DNA from: Gordonia insulae | GTDB lineage: Bacteria > Actinomycetota > Actinomycetes > Mycobacteriales > Mycobacteriaceae | Assembly: GCF_003855095.1 (NCBI RefSeq) | Contig: NZ_CP033972.1 | Coordinates: 3,906,001-3,970,000, forward strand | DNA length: 64,000 bases | Direction of reading: 5' to 3' | Shown here: one piece after another, positions 36,816-48,208 of the stretch | Position numbering within the stretch: position 1 is the first letter of the stretch | Layout of the letters: every line of letters starts with the position of its first letter | Notes under the pieces: model-generated | Seen by the model: the letters and a program-made list of their open reading frames with translations, nothing else | What the model was told of the DNA's origin: nothing | Database searches by the model: none | Translations under genes and position numbers: made by a program

Positions 36816-38093
36816 GTGTTCGTTCGCGAACTCCGGCTGCGTGATTTCCGGTCCTGGCGGGACATCGATCTGACGCTGCGTCCTGAACCGACGATCTTTG
36901 TGGGACGCAACGGTTTCGGTAAGACCAACCTGCTCGAGGCGGTGTACTACCTGGCCAATCTGCGGTCGCATCGGGTGAGTTCGGACGGACCGCTGGTGCG
37001 CAGCGGGTCCTCCGCCGCGACGGTTCTGGGTACGGTGGAGAACACCGGTCGGGAGTTGACGGTACAGGTGCAGATCAACGCCGAGGGCGCCAACAAGGCG
37101 ACGGTCAACGGCAGCCCGTCGCGGCGTGCCCGCGACGTTCTCGGGATCCTGCGCGCGGTGATGTTCGCGCCCGAGGACCTGCTGCTGGTCCGGGGTGACC
37201 CGTCGGATCGCCGACGTTTTGTCGATGAGCTCGTCGCGCAGCGTGGACCTCGTTGGGCCGCAGCACGTTCCGACTACGATCGAGTGCTGCGTCAACGCTC
37301 GGCGCTGTTGAAGACGGCGGGAGCCGCGCTCCGCCGGGGCGGATCCGACGCGGACTCGGTGATCAGCACGTTGGATGTCTGGGACGGTCAACTCGCCGAC
37401 CTCGGTGGTCAGGTGACCGCCGCGCGGATCGACGTGTTGCGCGATCTCGCGCCGCATGTCACCGCCTCGTACGCATCGATCGCCCCGCATTCACGCCCGG
37501 CGACCCTGGCATATCGCGCCGCGGCGGGTCCGGAGGTGACGTCGCCGGCGGAGGGCACCGCTTCGGCGGCGGGCATCGCGGAGATCTTGTTGGCACGTCT
37601 CGGTGAACTGCGCAGCAAGGAGATCGACCGGGGTGTCAGCCTGGTGGGTCCCCACCGCGACGACATCGACATCGTGTTGGGTGACGACGTCGCCAAGGGG
37701 TTCGCCAGTCACGGCGAATCGTGGTCGCTGGCGCTCGCCCTGCGACTCGGATCCGTGGAACTCGTGCGTGCCGAGGGGGTGGAGCCGGTGATCATGCTCG
37801 ACGACGTCTTCGCCGAGCTCGACGTCCAGCGCCGTGCCCAGCTCGTGGCGTTCACCGAGTCCGCCGAGCAGTTGCTCATCACCGCCGCGGTGCCCGACGA
37901 CATCCCGACGTCCATCGCGGGTCGTCGTGTTTCTGTCGGCGTGGTGGAGGACAATGGCGGTCGGCACTCGGTGGTGCTCGACGACGTCCAGGCGAGCGAA
38001 GCGACGGGGAATGTGTCGGCGAGCGAAGCGACGGGGAGTGTGTCGGCGAGCGAAGCGACGGGGCAGACGACAGCGGGGGAGGGGACCGGATGA
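36816..38093 (+). CDS. recF: DNA replication and repair protein RecF
   Basis: 425 residues from GTG 36816, one base after the gnd stop. Walker [15 protein letters not shown] (about residues 30-43), the signature region [12 protein letters not shown] and Walker [14 protein letters not shown] are intact. It helps load RecA at gaps. Family members end near residue 385; here a tail with three copies of the 9-residue unit A-S-E-A-T-G-x-V-S is added at residues 393-419 (see the repeat entry). The stop overlaps the dciA start (ATGA). Confidence 0.94.
   Translation: MFVRELRLRDFRSWRDIDLTLRPEPTIFVGRNGFGKTNLLEAVYYLANLRSHRVSSDGPLVRSGSSAATVLGTVENTGRELTVQVQINAEGANKATVNGSPSRRARDVLGILRAVMFAPEDLLLVRGDPSDRRRFVDELVAQRGPRWAAARSDYDRVLRQRSALLKTAGAALRRGGSDADSVISTLDVWDGQLADLGGQVTAARIDVLRDLAPHVTASYASIAPHSRPATLAYRAAAGPEVTSPAEGTASAAGIAEILLARLGELRSKEIDRGVSLVGPHRDDIDIVLGDDVAKGFASHGESWSLALALRLGSVELVRAEGVEPVIMLDDVFAELDVQRRAQLVAFTESAEQLLITAAVPDDIPTSIAGRRVSVGVVEDNGGRHSVVLDDVQASEATGNVSASEATGSVSASEATGQTTAGEGTG
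37992..38072 (+). repeat. Three 27-bp tandem repeats in the recF 3' end
   Basis: Units at 37992-38018, 38019-38045 and 38046-38072, the first two differing by one base. The core GCGAGCGAAGCGACGGGG is identical in all three. Because 27 is divisible by three, the frame is kept and the RecF tail gains nine residues per unit. Confidence 0.9.
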
Positions 38094-38641
38094 GCGAAAC
38101 GGGATCCCCGGGTGGCGGGACGTCTGAACCGACCGGATACGAACGGGCGCGGCAGGCGCTGGAAGAAGCTCGTGCGGCGGCGCGGGCCGCAGGCAAGTCC
38201 GTCGGCCAGGGTCGGTCGTCCCCGGCGGCGCGGTCGCGGCGAACCGCCGGTCGACGTCGCACCTGGTCGGGTTCGGGCCCGGATGCTCGGGATCCGCAGC
38301 CGCTGGGGCGGCTCGCCGGGCACATCGCCAAGGAACGCGGGTGGCAGCCGCATATCGGTCAGGGCACGCTGTTCGGCATGTGGGATCAGATCGTCGGTGT
38401 CGACATCGCTGCCCATGCTCAACCAACAGCATTGTCGGACAACGTCTTACACATCCAGGCGGAGTCGACGGCCTGGGCCACGCAGCTGCGGTACATGCAG
38501 GGCACCATCCTCGCGAAGATCGCGGGCGCCGTCGGCGACGGCATGGTGACCACCCTGCGCATCACCGGGCCGAAGGCGCCGTCCTGGCGTAAGGGTCCGC
38601 GCCACATCTCCGGCCGGGGCCCCCGCGATACCTACGGCTGA
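38090..38641 (+). CDS. dciA: DciA-type replicative helicase loader/operator (DUF721, Rv0004-like)
   Basis: 183 residues from ATG 38090, overlapping the recF stop and preceded by GGGGGAGGGG. A basic, disordered N-terminal region (about residues 1-65, with [12 protein letters not shown]) is followed by the DUF721 domain: [23 protein letters not shown], then [20 protein letters not shown]. The conserved W-x-x-I-V-G centre is present. DciA interacts with DnaB helicase and takes the place of DnaC/DnaI in most bacteria. Its position between recF and gyrB is that of the mycobacterial gene. Confidence 0.92.
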   Translation: MSETGSPGGGTSEPTGYERARQALEEARAAARAAGKSVGQGRSSPAARSRRTAGRRRTWSGSGPDARDPQPLGRLAGHIAKERGWQPHIGQGTLFGMWDQIVGVDIAAHAQPTALSDNVLHIQAESTAWATQLRYMQGTILAKIAGAVGDGMVTTLRITGPKAPSWRKGPRHISGRGPRDTYG

Positions 38642-41040
<2,399 letters not shown>

Positions 41041-41075
41041 GCAGACTCACTCGTGATGTCTGAGAAGGAACCTTC

Positions 41076-43579
41076 ATGACTGACACAACGCTGCCCCCGC
41101 CGACGGCGCCGGGGACCGCATCGAACCGGTCGATCTCGGCCAGGAGATGCAGAACAGTTACATCGATTACGCGATGAGCGTGATCGTCGGGCGCGCCCTT
41201 CCCGAGGTGCGCGACGGTCTCAAACCGGTGCATCGTCGCCTGTTGTACGCGTCCTACGACGCGGGCTTCCGACCCGATCGCAGTTACGTCAAATCGGCGA
41301 AACCCGTTGCGGAGACGATGGGTAACTATCACCCGCACGGCGACACCGCGATCTACGACGCGTTGGTGCGTCTGGCCCAGCCGTGGTCGATGCGGTACCC
41401 GCTCATCGACGGGCAGGGCAACTTCGGGTCGCGCGGCAACGACGGTGCGGCCGCCATGCGTTACACCGAGGCCCGCCTGACACCGCTGGCGATGGAGATG
41501 CTGCGTGACATCGACGAGGAGACAGTCGATTTCACGCCCAACTACGACGGCAAGACCAACGAGCCGACGGTTCTGCCCGCGCGCATCCCGAACCTGCTGA
41601 TCAACGGATCCGGTGGCATCGCCGTCGGTATGGCCACCAACATCCCGCCGCACAACCTCAATGAGGTTGCCGACGCGGTGTTCTGGGCACTCGAGAATCC
41701 CGATGCGGACGACGAGGTCACCCTCGCCGCGTGTATGGAATCCATCAAGGGACCGGACTTCCCGACCGCCGGACTGATCGTCGGCGGCCAGGGTATTCGC
41801 GATGCCTACACGACCGGGCGGGGCAGCATCCGGATGCGCAGCGTCGTGGACATCGAGGAGAACAAGGGCACCACCACCCTTGTGGTCACCGAACTGCCGT
41901 ATCAGGTCAACCCGGATAACCTGATCCAGTCGATCGCCGAGCAGGTGAACGAAGGAAAACTCAAGGGCATCAGCCGAATCGAGGATCAGTCCTCGGATCG
42001 CGTCGGCATGCGGATCGTCGTCACCCTGCGCCGCGACGCCGTGGCGAAGGTGGTGCTGAACAATCTCTACAAGCACAGCCAGCTGCAGACGAGCTTCGGC
42101 GCGAACATGCTCTCGATCGTCGACGGGGTGCCCCGCACCCTGCGGCTGGACCAGATGATCCGCTTCTATGTGGCCCATCAGATCGACGTCATCGTGCGTC
42201 GGACGCGCTACCGGTTGCGCAAAGCCGAGGAACGCGCGCACATCCTGCGCGGTCTGGTCAAGGCACTCGATGCGCTCGACGAGGTGATCGCCCTGATCCG
42301 CGCATCGGCGAACACCGAGGCCGCGCGTAACGGACTGATCGATCTGCTCGACATCGACGACATCCAGGCCGACGCGATCCTGGCCATGCAGCTGCGTCGC
42401 CTGTCGGCGTTGGAGCGTCAGAAGATCGTCGACGAGTTGGCCGAGATCGAGCGGGAGATCGCCGACCTCGAGGACATCCTCGCCAAGCCGGAGCGTCAGC
42501 GTGCCATCGTGCGTGACGAGCTGAAGGTCGTCGTCGAGAAGTACGGCGACGAGCGCCGCACCAAGATCATCGCTGCCGACGGCGACGTCACCGACGAGGA
42601 TCTGATCGCGCGTGAGGACGTCGTCGTCACGATCACCGAGACCGGTTACGCCAAGCGCACCAAGACCGACTTGTATCGCAGTCAGCGCCGCGGTGGCAAG
42701 GGTGTGCAGGGCGCCGGCCTCAAGCAGGACGACATCGTCAAGCACTTCTTCGTCAGCTCCACGCACGACTGGATCCTCTTCTTCACCACGAAGGGTCGGG
42801 TCTACCGGGCGAAGGCCTACGAATTGCCGGAGGCCAACCGGACGGCCCGCGGTCAGCACGTCGCGAACCTGCTGGCCTTCCAGCCGGAGGAGCGGATCGC
42901 GCAGGTCATCCAGCTGAAGACGTATCTGGACGCGCCGTACCTGGTGCTCGCCACCCGCAACGGCCTGGTCAAGAAGTCCAAGCTCGAGGACTTCGACTCG
43001 AACCGCTCGGGCGGTATCGCGGCGATCAACCTGCGCGGCGAGGACGAGTTGGTGGGTGCACAGTTGTGCAGCGCCGACGACGATCTGCTGCTGGTGTCGC
43101 AGAAGGGACAGTCGATCCGCTTCCACGCCGACGACGAGGCGTTGCGGCCGATGGGCCGGCAGACCTCGGGTGTGCAGGGAATGCGCTTCAACGGCGACGA
43201 CGAGCTGCTCTCGCTCAACGTGGTCCGCGAGGGGACATATCTGCTGGTCGCGACGTCGGGTGGCTACGCGAAGCGCACCGGCATGGACGACTACCCGGTC
43301 CAGGGCCGCGGTGGCAAGGGCGTGCTGACCATCGCCCACGATCGTCGACGCGGCGAGTTGATCGGTGCGCTGATCGTCGATGACGACTCGGAGCTGTATG
43401 CCATCACCTCCGGTGGCGGCGTCATCCGAACCGCGGCGAAGAGTGTCCGAAAGGCCGGCCGTCAGACGAAGGGGGTTCGCCTGATGAACCTCGACGAGGG
43501 CACCACGGTCATCGCCATCGCGCGCAATGCCGACGAGCCGGACGAAGAATCGGACGGATCGGCGACTTCCGGCAAGTAG
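41076..43579 (+). CDS. gyrA: DNA gyrase subunit A, with an apparent frameshift after codon 8
   Basis: From ATG 41076 (GAAGGAA upstream) the frame reads MTDTTLPPP and then leaves the gyrA frame, stopping after ~34 codons. The conserved chain [18 protein letters not shown] starts at 41102 in another frame, which has a stop at 41081 and no start codon before ATG 41147. One extra C in the run CTGCCCCCGCC would restore 834 residues. Everything after is intact: the [24 protein letters not shown], the catalytic Tyr in [10 protein letters not shown], the GyrA box [10 protein letters not shown] and the beta-pinwheel. A one-base sequencing deletion is the likeliest cause; without it, translation would have to begin at 41147. 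Confidence 0.9.
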
Positions 43580-43644
43580 CAGCGGGGGTACGTGTGGGGT
43601 AGCCGTTAGTGTGGGTCGTACGACCACTCGAAGAGGGAATGCCA

Positions 43645-44520
43645 GTGAGCTCACCGAACACACCGGACGACAAGAAGCCGACCAACGGGGACGTCGGTCC
43701 CCAAGCGGCATCTGGTCCGGGGCCGCAGGGGACCGCACCCGGTGGCCTCGTGCCGCCGTGGCAGCGTGGTCCGAACGGATCTGGTTCCGGACCTGCGCCG
43801 ACGGGGCCGCACGGACCGTCGCAGCAGGGTGACGGCCCGAACGGGACGGCTCGGCAGTCGGGTCCGCCGCCGCGCGGGATCGTCAGCGCGACGGCGGCCG
43901 CCAGCATGTCGGGTCAGCAGGCGCCGATCACCAAGCTCGACGATCCGCGTGAAGGGGCCGAGTCGCGTGGCGGCACGGCGACGGCGACGGACGATTCGAC
44001 GGAGAAGTTCGTCGAATCGCCGACGCGTCACATCGATCGCGACGACCTGCCGGCGGAGAAGCTGCCCAATCTCGACGCGATCCACCACGTGAATGCACCG
44101 CCGCCGCAGGCACCGGTGCAGCAGCGGTCGGCGCCCACCGAGATCGGGGCGACCCGTGCGCTGCGGGCATCGGTGCAGATCCGTCGGATCGACCCGTGGG
44201 CGACGTTCAAGATCGCCGCAGTGCTGTCGGTGGCGGGGTTCCTCATCTGGATGATCTCCGTTGCCGTGCTGTACCTGATCCTCGACGGCATGGGTGTCTG
44301 GGACCAGGTGAACAGTTCGTTCGGCACTCTTGTCACGGCCGACGGCTCGAGCAGCGAGGGCGACATCATCGGCGCCGGCGCGGTGTTCGGTTGGGCTGTT
44401 CTCCTGGGAGCGATCAACGCCATCCTGTTGACCGCCCTGGCCACCATCGGTGCGTATATCTACAACCTCTGCGCCGATCTCATCGGCGGTGCCGAGGTGA
44501 CACTCGCCGATCTGGACTGA
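43645..44520 (+). CDS. DUF3566 membrane protein (Rv0007-like)
   Basis: 291 residues from GTG 43645, 7 nt after AAGAGGGA; ATG 43639 is too close to that site. A 180-residue Pro/Gly/Thr-rich cytoplasmic region is followed by the DUF3566 part: VQIRRIDPWATFKIAAVLSV leading into helix 1 (about residues 195-215) and a second helix (VLLGAINAILLTALATIGAYIYN) before the short end LIGGAEVTLADLD. Always found next to gyrA in this group; the function is not established, but a division or growth role has been suggested. A terminator follows. Confidence 0.9.
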   Translation: MSSPNTPDDKKPTNGDVGPQAASGPGPQGTAPGGLVPPWQRGPNGSGSGPAPTGPHGPSQQGDGPNGTARQSGPPPRGIVSATAAASMSGQQAPITKLDDPREGAESRGGTATATDDSTEKFVESPTRHIDRDDLPAEKLPNLDAIHHVNAPPPQAPVQQRSAPTEIGATRALRASVQIRRIDPWATFKIAAVLSVAGFLIWMISVAVLYLILDGMGVWDQVNSSFGTLVTADGSSSEGDIIGAGAVFGWAVLLGAINAILLTALATIGAYIYNLCADLIGGAEVTLADLD

Positions 44521-44532
44521 GCACGTTCGACG

Positions 44533-44564
44533 GACGCCCCTTGCCCTCGGCAAGGGGCGTCTTT
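44533..44564 (+). terminator. Rho-independent terminator after DUF3566
   Basis: A perfect 13-bp stem GACGCCCCTTGCC / GGCAAGGGGCGTC with the loop CTC, followed by TTTG. It starts 12 nt past the stop codon and ends the gyrB-gyrA-DUF3566 unit. Confidence 0.88.
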
Positions 44565-44648
44565 GTCGAGTGTGCGTGACAAGTCGCACGTCCGGTGGCG
44601 CCGAGCCGGATCCCGTCGCTCGTGCAGCGGACGCGAGCCAGGTTCCCG

Positions 44649-44721
44649 TTGGTCGAGTAGCGGGGGCGAGCCGCATCCCGTTGGTCGAGTAGCGGCGACG
44701 AAGGAGCCGCGTATCGAGACC
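44649..44721. repeat. Dispersed-repeat element, two partial units
   Basis: GTTGGTCGAGTAGCGG occurs twice, at about 44649 and 44680. The second copy continues through GACGAAGGAGCCGCG to GTATCGAGACC. The same layout in reverse complement is found at 5551-5596. I recall similar CGAGTAG...GTATCGAGA sequences as common intergenic repeats in Gordonia and related genomes. Here it lies between a terminator and tRNA-Ile; bases 44565-44780 hold nothing else. Confidence 0.7.
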
Positions 44722-44780
44722 CCGACCAGCCCGTTTTGGTTATCCGGGGATAGGTCGGGTAATCTCACACCTCGGTTCAA

Positions 44781-44854
44781 GGGCCTATAGCTCAGGCGGT
44801 TAGAGCGCTTCGCTGATAACGAAGAGGTCGGAGGTTCAAGTCCTCCTAGGCCCA
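44781..44854 (+). tRNA. tRNA-Ile (GAT anticodon)
   Basis: 74 nt. Acceptor GGGCCTA pairs with TAGGCCC, the D arm is AGCTC...GAGC, and the anticodon stem-loop CTTCGCTGATAACGAAG carries GAT. The T arm GGAGGTTCAAGTCCTCC is intact. CCA is not encoded (discriminator A followed by CTG). It is the Ile tRNA placed after gyrA in mycobacteria and relatives. Confidence 0.97.
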
Positions 44855-44914
44855 CTGCGAGAGGTGTTCCGCACACCCGATTCGCACCCAGTTCGGTCGT
44901 CACCCGACCGGTCC

Positions 44915-44990
44915 GGGGCCTTAGCTCAGTTGGTAGAGCGCTGCCTTTGCAAGGCAGATGTCAGGAGTTCGAATCTCCTAGGCTCCACCA
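44915..44990 (+). tRNA. tRNA-Ala (TGC anticodon)
   Basis: 76 nt including the encoded CCA (44988-44990). Acceptor GGGGCCT pairs with AGGCTCC, with one G-U pair. The anticodon stem-loop CTGCCTTTGCAAGGCAG carries TGC, and the T arm AGGAGTTCGAATCTCCT is intact. It lies 60 nt after tRNA-Ile. The accessory island begins right behind it. Confidence 0.97.
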
Positions 44991-45097
44991 GTTTTTCGAT
45001 CCTCTCGCGTGTTCGGCCGCGAGAGAAATCTCATCATCGGTCACAGTGTGAATCGGTCACGCCCGGCTCCAACCTCATCGCCCGTTGGATGTGGATG

Positions 45098-45111
45098 GTT
45101 TCACGGGAAAC
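45098..45111. other. Degenerate parS-like sequence
   Basis: GTTTCACGGGAAAC differs from the 14-bp parS core by one central base (GGG instead of GTG). It lies about 17 kb from the main parS cluster, on the other side of oriC and behind tRNA-Ala. Whether ParB binds it is not shown. Confidence 0.45.
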
Positions 45112-45234
45112 AATTCGGTCACAACGCTGGACAGTCCGCGGCCGCTGCAATCTCAGTCTGCGTAATCCGACCGAATGAATTCGGCCGGTGTTGCTCACAC
45201 TGGCCGGTACCGACACCAGACTTCTCCAACGGTC

Positions 45235-45450
45235 ATGGAAGAATCCGGGCGGCGGCACAACGCCGATGAGGCCGGGAGGGACTCGTCGGCAATGGGTCGT
45301 CGACTATGTCGGGTGCATGTTCTTCGGGGTTCCGTGGCGACACAGGGGGAGTTGTCCGCGCTGCGCGGCGACGCGGCGTTGCGCGCTGCGCTCCGGACGT
45401 CTGTGCGCGAGCACGCCGGCCATTCTCATGACGGAGCGGCGCGGTGCTGA
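45235..45450 (+). CDS. Small hypothetical protein at the island start
   Basis: 71 codons from ATG 45235, ending TGA 45448-45450, which overlaps the GTG of the next gene by 7 nt. That overlap is the main reason to consider it real, because it suggests translational coupling. The product begins MEESGRRHNADEAGRDSSAM and has no recognisable domain, membrane segment or signal; its second half is Arg/Ala-rich (LRGDAALRAALRTSVREHAG). No ribosome site is visible. The frame may also be chance, given the GC content. Bases 44991-45234 upstream hold only the parS-like site and a 45002-45025 hairpin. Confidence 0.3.
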   Translation: MEESGRRHNADEAGRDSSAMGRRLCRVHVLRGSVATQGELSALRGDAALRAALRTSVREHAGHSHDGAARC

Positions 45451-46304
45451 GCGGAAGCCGACCCGAGTGGTTCGCGGACATACCCGCGTGGCCCGCCGGG
45501 AACGAGACCCCGGCTCGGGAGCTGGCCCGCGCACTGTCGGCTACGCGACTGGTAACAGTCGGCGCGCCACCTGCCCCGGCACCGGAAGTCCCATACGAGC
45601 CGACCGTCCCAGAACCTGAGCAGCGCGGATCCGATCAGGTACCTACGCACGCACCCGCCGCGACCGACGCCGAGCCACACGATGGTCCAGCGACCGCCGA
45701 CGACCTTTTCGAGCAGATGCGTGTTCGCACCGTGACGCCCAAAGGCGGCGGACCGTCGCGATTCTGGAAGGACCACCGACGCCCGATCGTGGGGGCGGGG
45801 GCAGCGGTACTCGTCATCGCTGTCGCAGCCGTACTGGCAGTTGGCCAACTCGGTGGTGATGACGATGACTCGGTCACCCAACAGTCCGCGCCCGCACCGA
45901 GCTCCACCACGTCAACTCCACAAGCGGGGGGAGACGACTGTCGGTCCTCGACAGACGGCGTGGTCACGACGGGACACGACTCCGGTGATCAGAATTCCGG
46001 GCCCGGCGTGATCAAGGCTTTCAACTATGCGTATTACACGCAGCGATCCGCGGTGAAGGCACGCTCGGTGGCGGCACCGAATGCAGTCGCCTCACGGGAT
46101 GTGATGCAGAAGTACATCGACCAGCGCCCCGCGGGTACCCAGCATTGTCTGTCGATCACCAAACGCGGAACCGACACGTACGCAGTGGTGCTCACCGAGA
46201 TCCCGCCTGAACCCGGGGCCGTGCCGATCGTCTACCGCCAGATCATTCAGACGGTCGAGGCCCGCGGAAAGACCTGGATCCTGTCGATCAAATCCACCGA
46301 ATGA
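45444..46304 (+). CDS. Single-pass membrane protein with secreted C-terminal domain (island gene 1)
   Basis: 286 residues from GTG 45444, 7 nt after GGAG. The cytoplasmic N-terminus begins with a compact motif PEWFADIPAWPAGNETPARE, then a Pro/Glu/Ala linker. One helix (IVGAGAAVLVIAVAAVLAVG, about residues 116-135) leads to an outside Ser/Thr linker and a folded domain with two Cys (DDCRSS and TQHCLS) and the segment GPGVIKAFNYAYYTQRSAVKARSV. Its layout recalls uncharacterised single-pass proteins (possibly the DUF8176 group) of Rhodococcus and Gordonia; that is memory, not a search. It is the first clear gene of a four-gene rightward run. Confidence 0.75.
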   Translation: MLSGSRPEWFADIPAWPAGNETPARELARALSATRLVTVGAPPAPAPEVPYEPTVPEPEQRGSDQVPTHAPAATDAEPHDGPATADDLFEQMRVRTVTPKGGGPSRFWKDHRRPIVGAGAAVLVIAVAAVLAVGQLGGDDDDSVTQQSAPAPSSTTSTPQAGGDDCRSSTDGVVTTGHDSGDQNSGPGVIKAFNYAYYTQRSAVKARSVAAPNAVASRDVMQKYIDQRPAGTQHCLSITKRGTDTYAVVLTEIPPEPGAVPIVYRQIIQTVEARGKTWILSIKSTE

Positions 46305-46377
46305 CCATGCGCCACCGGCGCACACATCGAGACCACTGACTCCTGCGGGGAGTAGTCAACGAAAGGAACCATCACGC

Positions 46378-47667
46378 ATGGCTCACCAACCCAAACGCGC
46401 GTCACGCCACCGGCACGAGACCGACGAGCGACGCGTGCCGTTGCGGATGACCGTGACATCGGCGGCGCTGGCAGCGACGATCGCGACCGGTCTGGGGGCC
46501 GGTATGGCACAGGCGGTCCCCGAGCAGGGCGGCACAAGCCCGAGTGACACCGCGCCGCAGCAAGGCGGCACCACACCGGACGCACCTGCTCCTCAGCAGG
46601 GGGGCACCACGCCCACGCCAGAGGTGGCACCTGCGTACAACCCGGGCCCGGGTTCGATTCCGGCTCCGCCGCAGGAAGCGCCGTACCAACCGTATGTGGA
46701 ACCCGGGACCTACACTGCGCCGTCGTACGACAACGCCTATAACCCGGTGCCGAATCGTCCCCTGACCGCACCACGGCCCACCGCCCCGGTCCGGCCGATC
46801 GCGCCGCCGCCCGAGAAGATCCGTGTCGGCAACTTCGTCACGGAGATCCCGAAGGGGATGTCGAAGAAGGACGTCAACTCGATCAACGCTTGGTCGGCGT
46901 ACGGCGAGGCGAAGATCGCTCAAGGGTTGATCTCGGTCGGGGTGCCCGAGGATGAGGCGTCACGCCAGGCGGCATCGACCATCATCGGAGTGATGACCGG
47001 CGGCACCGCCGGCGCTGTGACGCTGGGCATTCCGGCTGCGGTGCTGGGTGGCGTCGGGGGCGCTGTTATCGGTACCGGCGTTGGGGCCGTTGCGGGAGCG
47101 ATCTATAACGGCGTCATCTTCTCTCCATTTGCCGCTACCCCTGCATATCCGGGATTGATCGGATTGGGAGCCGCCGCCGGAGCTGGTATCGGACTAGCGG
47201 CCGGCGGCGCGATCGGTGCTATTGGCGTCGGTGCAGCGGGTGCTGCCGTCGGCGCAGCGGTCGGCGGCACTGCGGGTGGTGCGCTTGCGTACGCTCTCGG
47301 CGCCGGCGATCCCGGTGCCCATCCCGATGAGCCTTGGAAGCAGGGCGGGCCCCACGCTCCGAAGGCGAAGCCACTCCCGAATCCCGGTGCCAATCAGTTC
47401 GAGTTCACCTTGGCCGCAGACGAAGCGCGCAAGTCCGGCCTTCCTCCTGTCGAGTACGTCGTCAACAACCGCGGCGACGTCAACGTGCAGGTGGGTTCTG
47501 CGAAGGCGCATTGGTCGGTGGAGCAGGCGTTGGCACCGTACGGATTGCTGGGTGGCGGCGCGAAGCAGGGCGAGAAGTCGGCGCGCGACTACACCAAGCA
47601 GCACAGTAAACAACTGGAGTCCGCGGCGCCAGGCTCGGAGGTCGCGTGGCCACAGGAAGCCAGATAA
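46378..47667 (+). CDS. Secreted Pro-rich, glycine-zipper protein (island gene 2)
   Basis: 429 residues from ATG 46378, behind AAAGGAACC. A signal peptide (MTVTSAALAATIATGLGAGM, cleavage after A-Q-A near residue 42) is followed by three Q-G-G-T-(S/T)-P repeats and a Pro/Tyr/Ala region. A middle motif GNFVTEIPKGMSKKDVNSIN comes next, and then ~130 residues almost wholly of Gly/Ala/Val/Ile (about 200-330), made of G-x3-G repeats. Such glycine-zipper regions insert into or form pores in membranes. The C-terminus is polar (FEFTLAADEARKSGLPPVEY). No enzyme motif is seen. It probably works outside the cytoplasmic membrane with its neighbours; the function is unknown. Confidence 0.78.
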   Translation: MAHQPKRASRHRHETDERRVPLRMTVTSAALAATIATGLGAGMAQAVPEQGGTSPSDTAPQQGGTTPDAPAPQQGGTTPTPEVAPAYNPGPGSIPAPPQEAPYQPYVEPGTYTAPSYDNAYNPVPNRPLTAPRPTAPVRPIAPPPEKIRVGNFVTEIPKGMSKKDVNSINAWSAYGEAKIAQGLISVGVPEDEASRQAASTIIGVMTGGTAGAVTLGIPAAVLGGVGGAVIGTGVGAVAGAIYNGVIFSPFAATPAYPGLIGLGAAAGAGIGLAAGGAIGAIGVGAAGAAVGAAVGGTAGGALAYALGAGDPGAHPDEPWKQGGPHAPKAKPLPNPGANQFEFTLAADEARKSGLPPVEYVVNNRGDVNVQVGSAKAHWSVEQALAPYGLLGGGAKQGEKSARDYTKQHSKQLESAAPGSEVAWPQEAR

Positions 47668-47716
47668 TTCGCGGCCTCCCGGATGAACCGACGCTCCTCA
47701 CCGAGTCGGAGCAATG

Positions 47717-48208
47717 ATGTTCAATCGAAAGCTCAGTGCGCTAGCCGTGGTCGTCGTCATGGGAGCGATGACCTGGCTGGGAGCGGGCACAGCATCGGCT
47801 GAGCCCCAGCTGCCGCGGCTGACGACAGCGTTCACCGACAACGTCGGAACCCTCGGAGATCATGACTCCTGTCGGGGTGCGTTCAACGTCGGAATGGTGA
47901 CGCCGAAGGGCAAGCGAGGCATCGTGCGATTCACTCTCACGTCGTTCGGCTTCACGGGCGACGGTGCGGGCTGGAGACGCGATCCGCGGTGTCGGTTCCT
48001 GGTCAATATCAGCTCCACAAGCGGCAAAGCCTATGCGCGACAGACCTTCTTCAAAGTCTCGTTCGGTTCACGAAAGGGAGAGAAGGTGGTTCGCGATATC
48101 CATACCGGTTCCGGCCTGGCCCTACTCACGATCGCAACATTTGCGTCAATTACCAAGGCCAGGGTGCCGCAAGGCTACGGCAACACCATGTACACGGTGA
48201 TTCCCTGA
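47717..48208 (+). CDS. Small secreted two-Cys protein (island gene 3, paralogue of 49503-49967)
   Basis: 163 residues from ATG 47717, five bases after GGAG (ATG 47714 directly precedes). The signal peptide ends at A-S-A near residue 28. The mature domain has two Cys, in CRGAFNVGMVTPKGKRG and in RRDPRCRF. Together with GDGAGWRRDP, HTGSGL and the final Y-T-V-I-P these match the other secreted gene on the opposite strand at 49503-49967 (CRGAIHVG, GDGPGWQRNPVC, TPGSGLHQ, NYLIVP). The two form a family of exported, probably disulfide-bonded proteins. The function is unknown. A stem-like inverted repeat follows at about 48236-48275. Confidence 0.75.
   Translation: MFNRKLSALAVVVVMGAMTWLGAGTASAEPQLPRLTTAFTDNVGTLGDHDSCRGAFNVGMVTPKGKRGIVRFTLTSFGFTGDGAGWRRDPRCRFLVNISSTSGKAYARQTFFKVSFGSRKGEKVVRDIHTGSGLALLTIATFASITKARVPQGYGNTMYTVIP

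Noticed and set aside
41335..41395. Quinolone-resistance change in the gyrA QRDR
   Set aside because: The stretch G-D-T-A-I-Y-D has Thr and Asp at the key positions, compatible with a natural wild-type variant; no known resistance substitution can be claimed.
45002..45025. Hairpin CTCTCGCG...CGCGAGAG after tRNA-Ala as a terminator or small RNA
   Set aside because: An 8-bp stem without a following T-run; no further support for an RNA gene.
45188..45619. 143-codon frame overlapping the first island genes
   Set aside because: It crosses the start of the membrane-protein gene in another frame and shows only Arg/Pro/Thr-rich noise.
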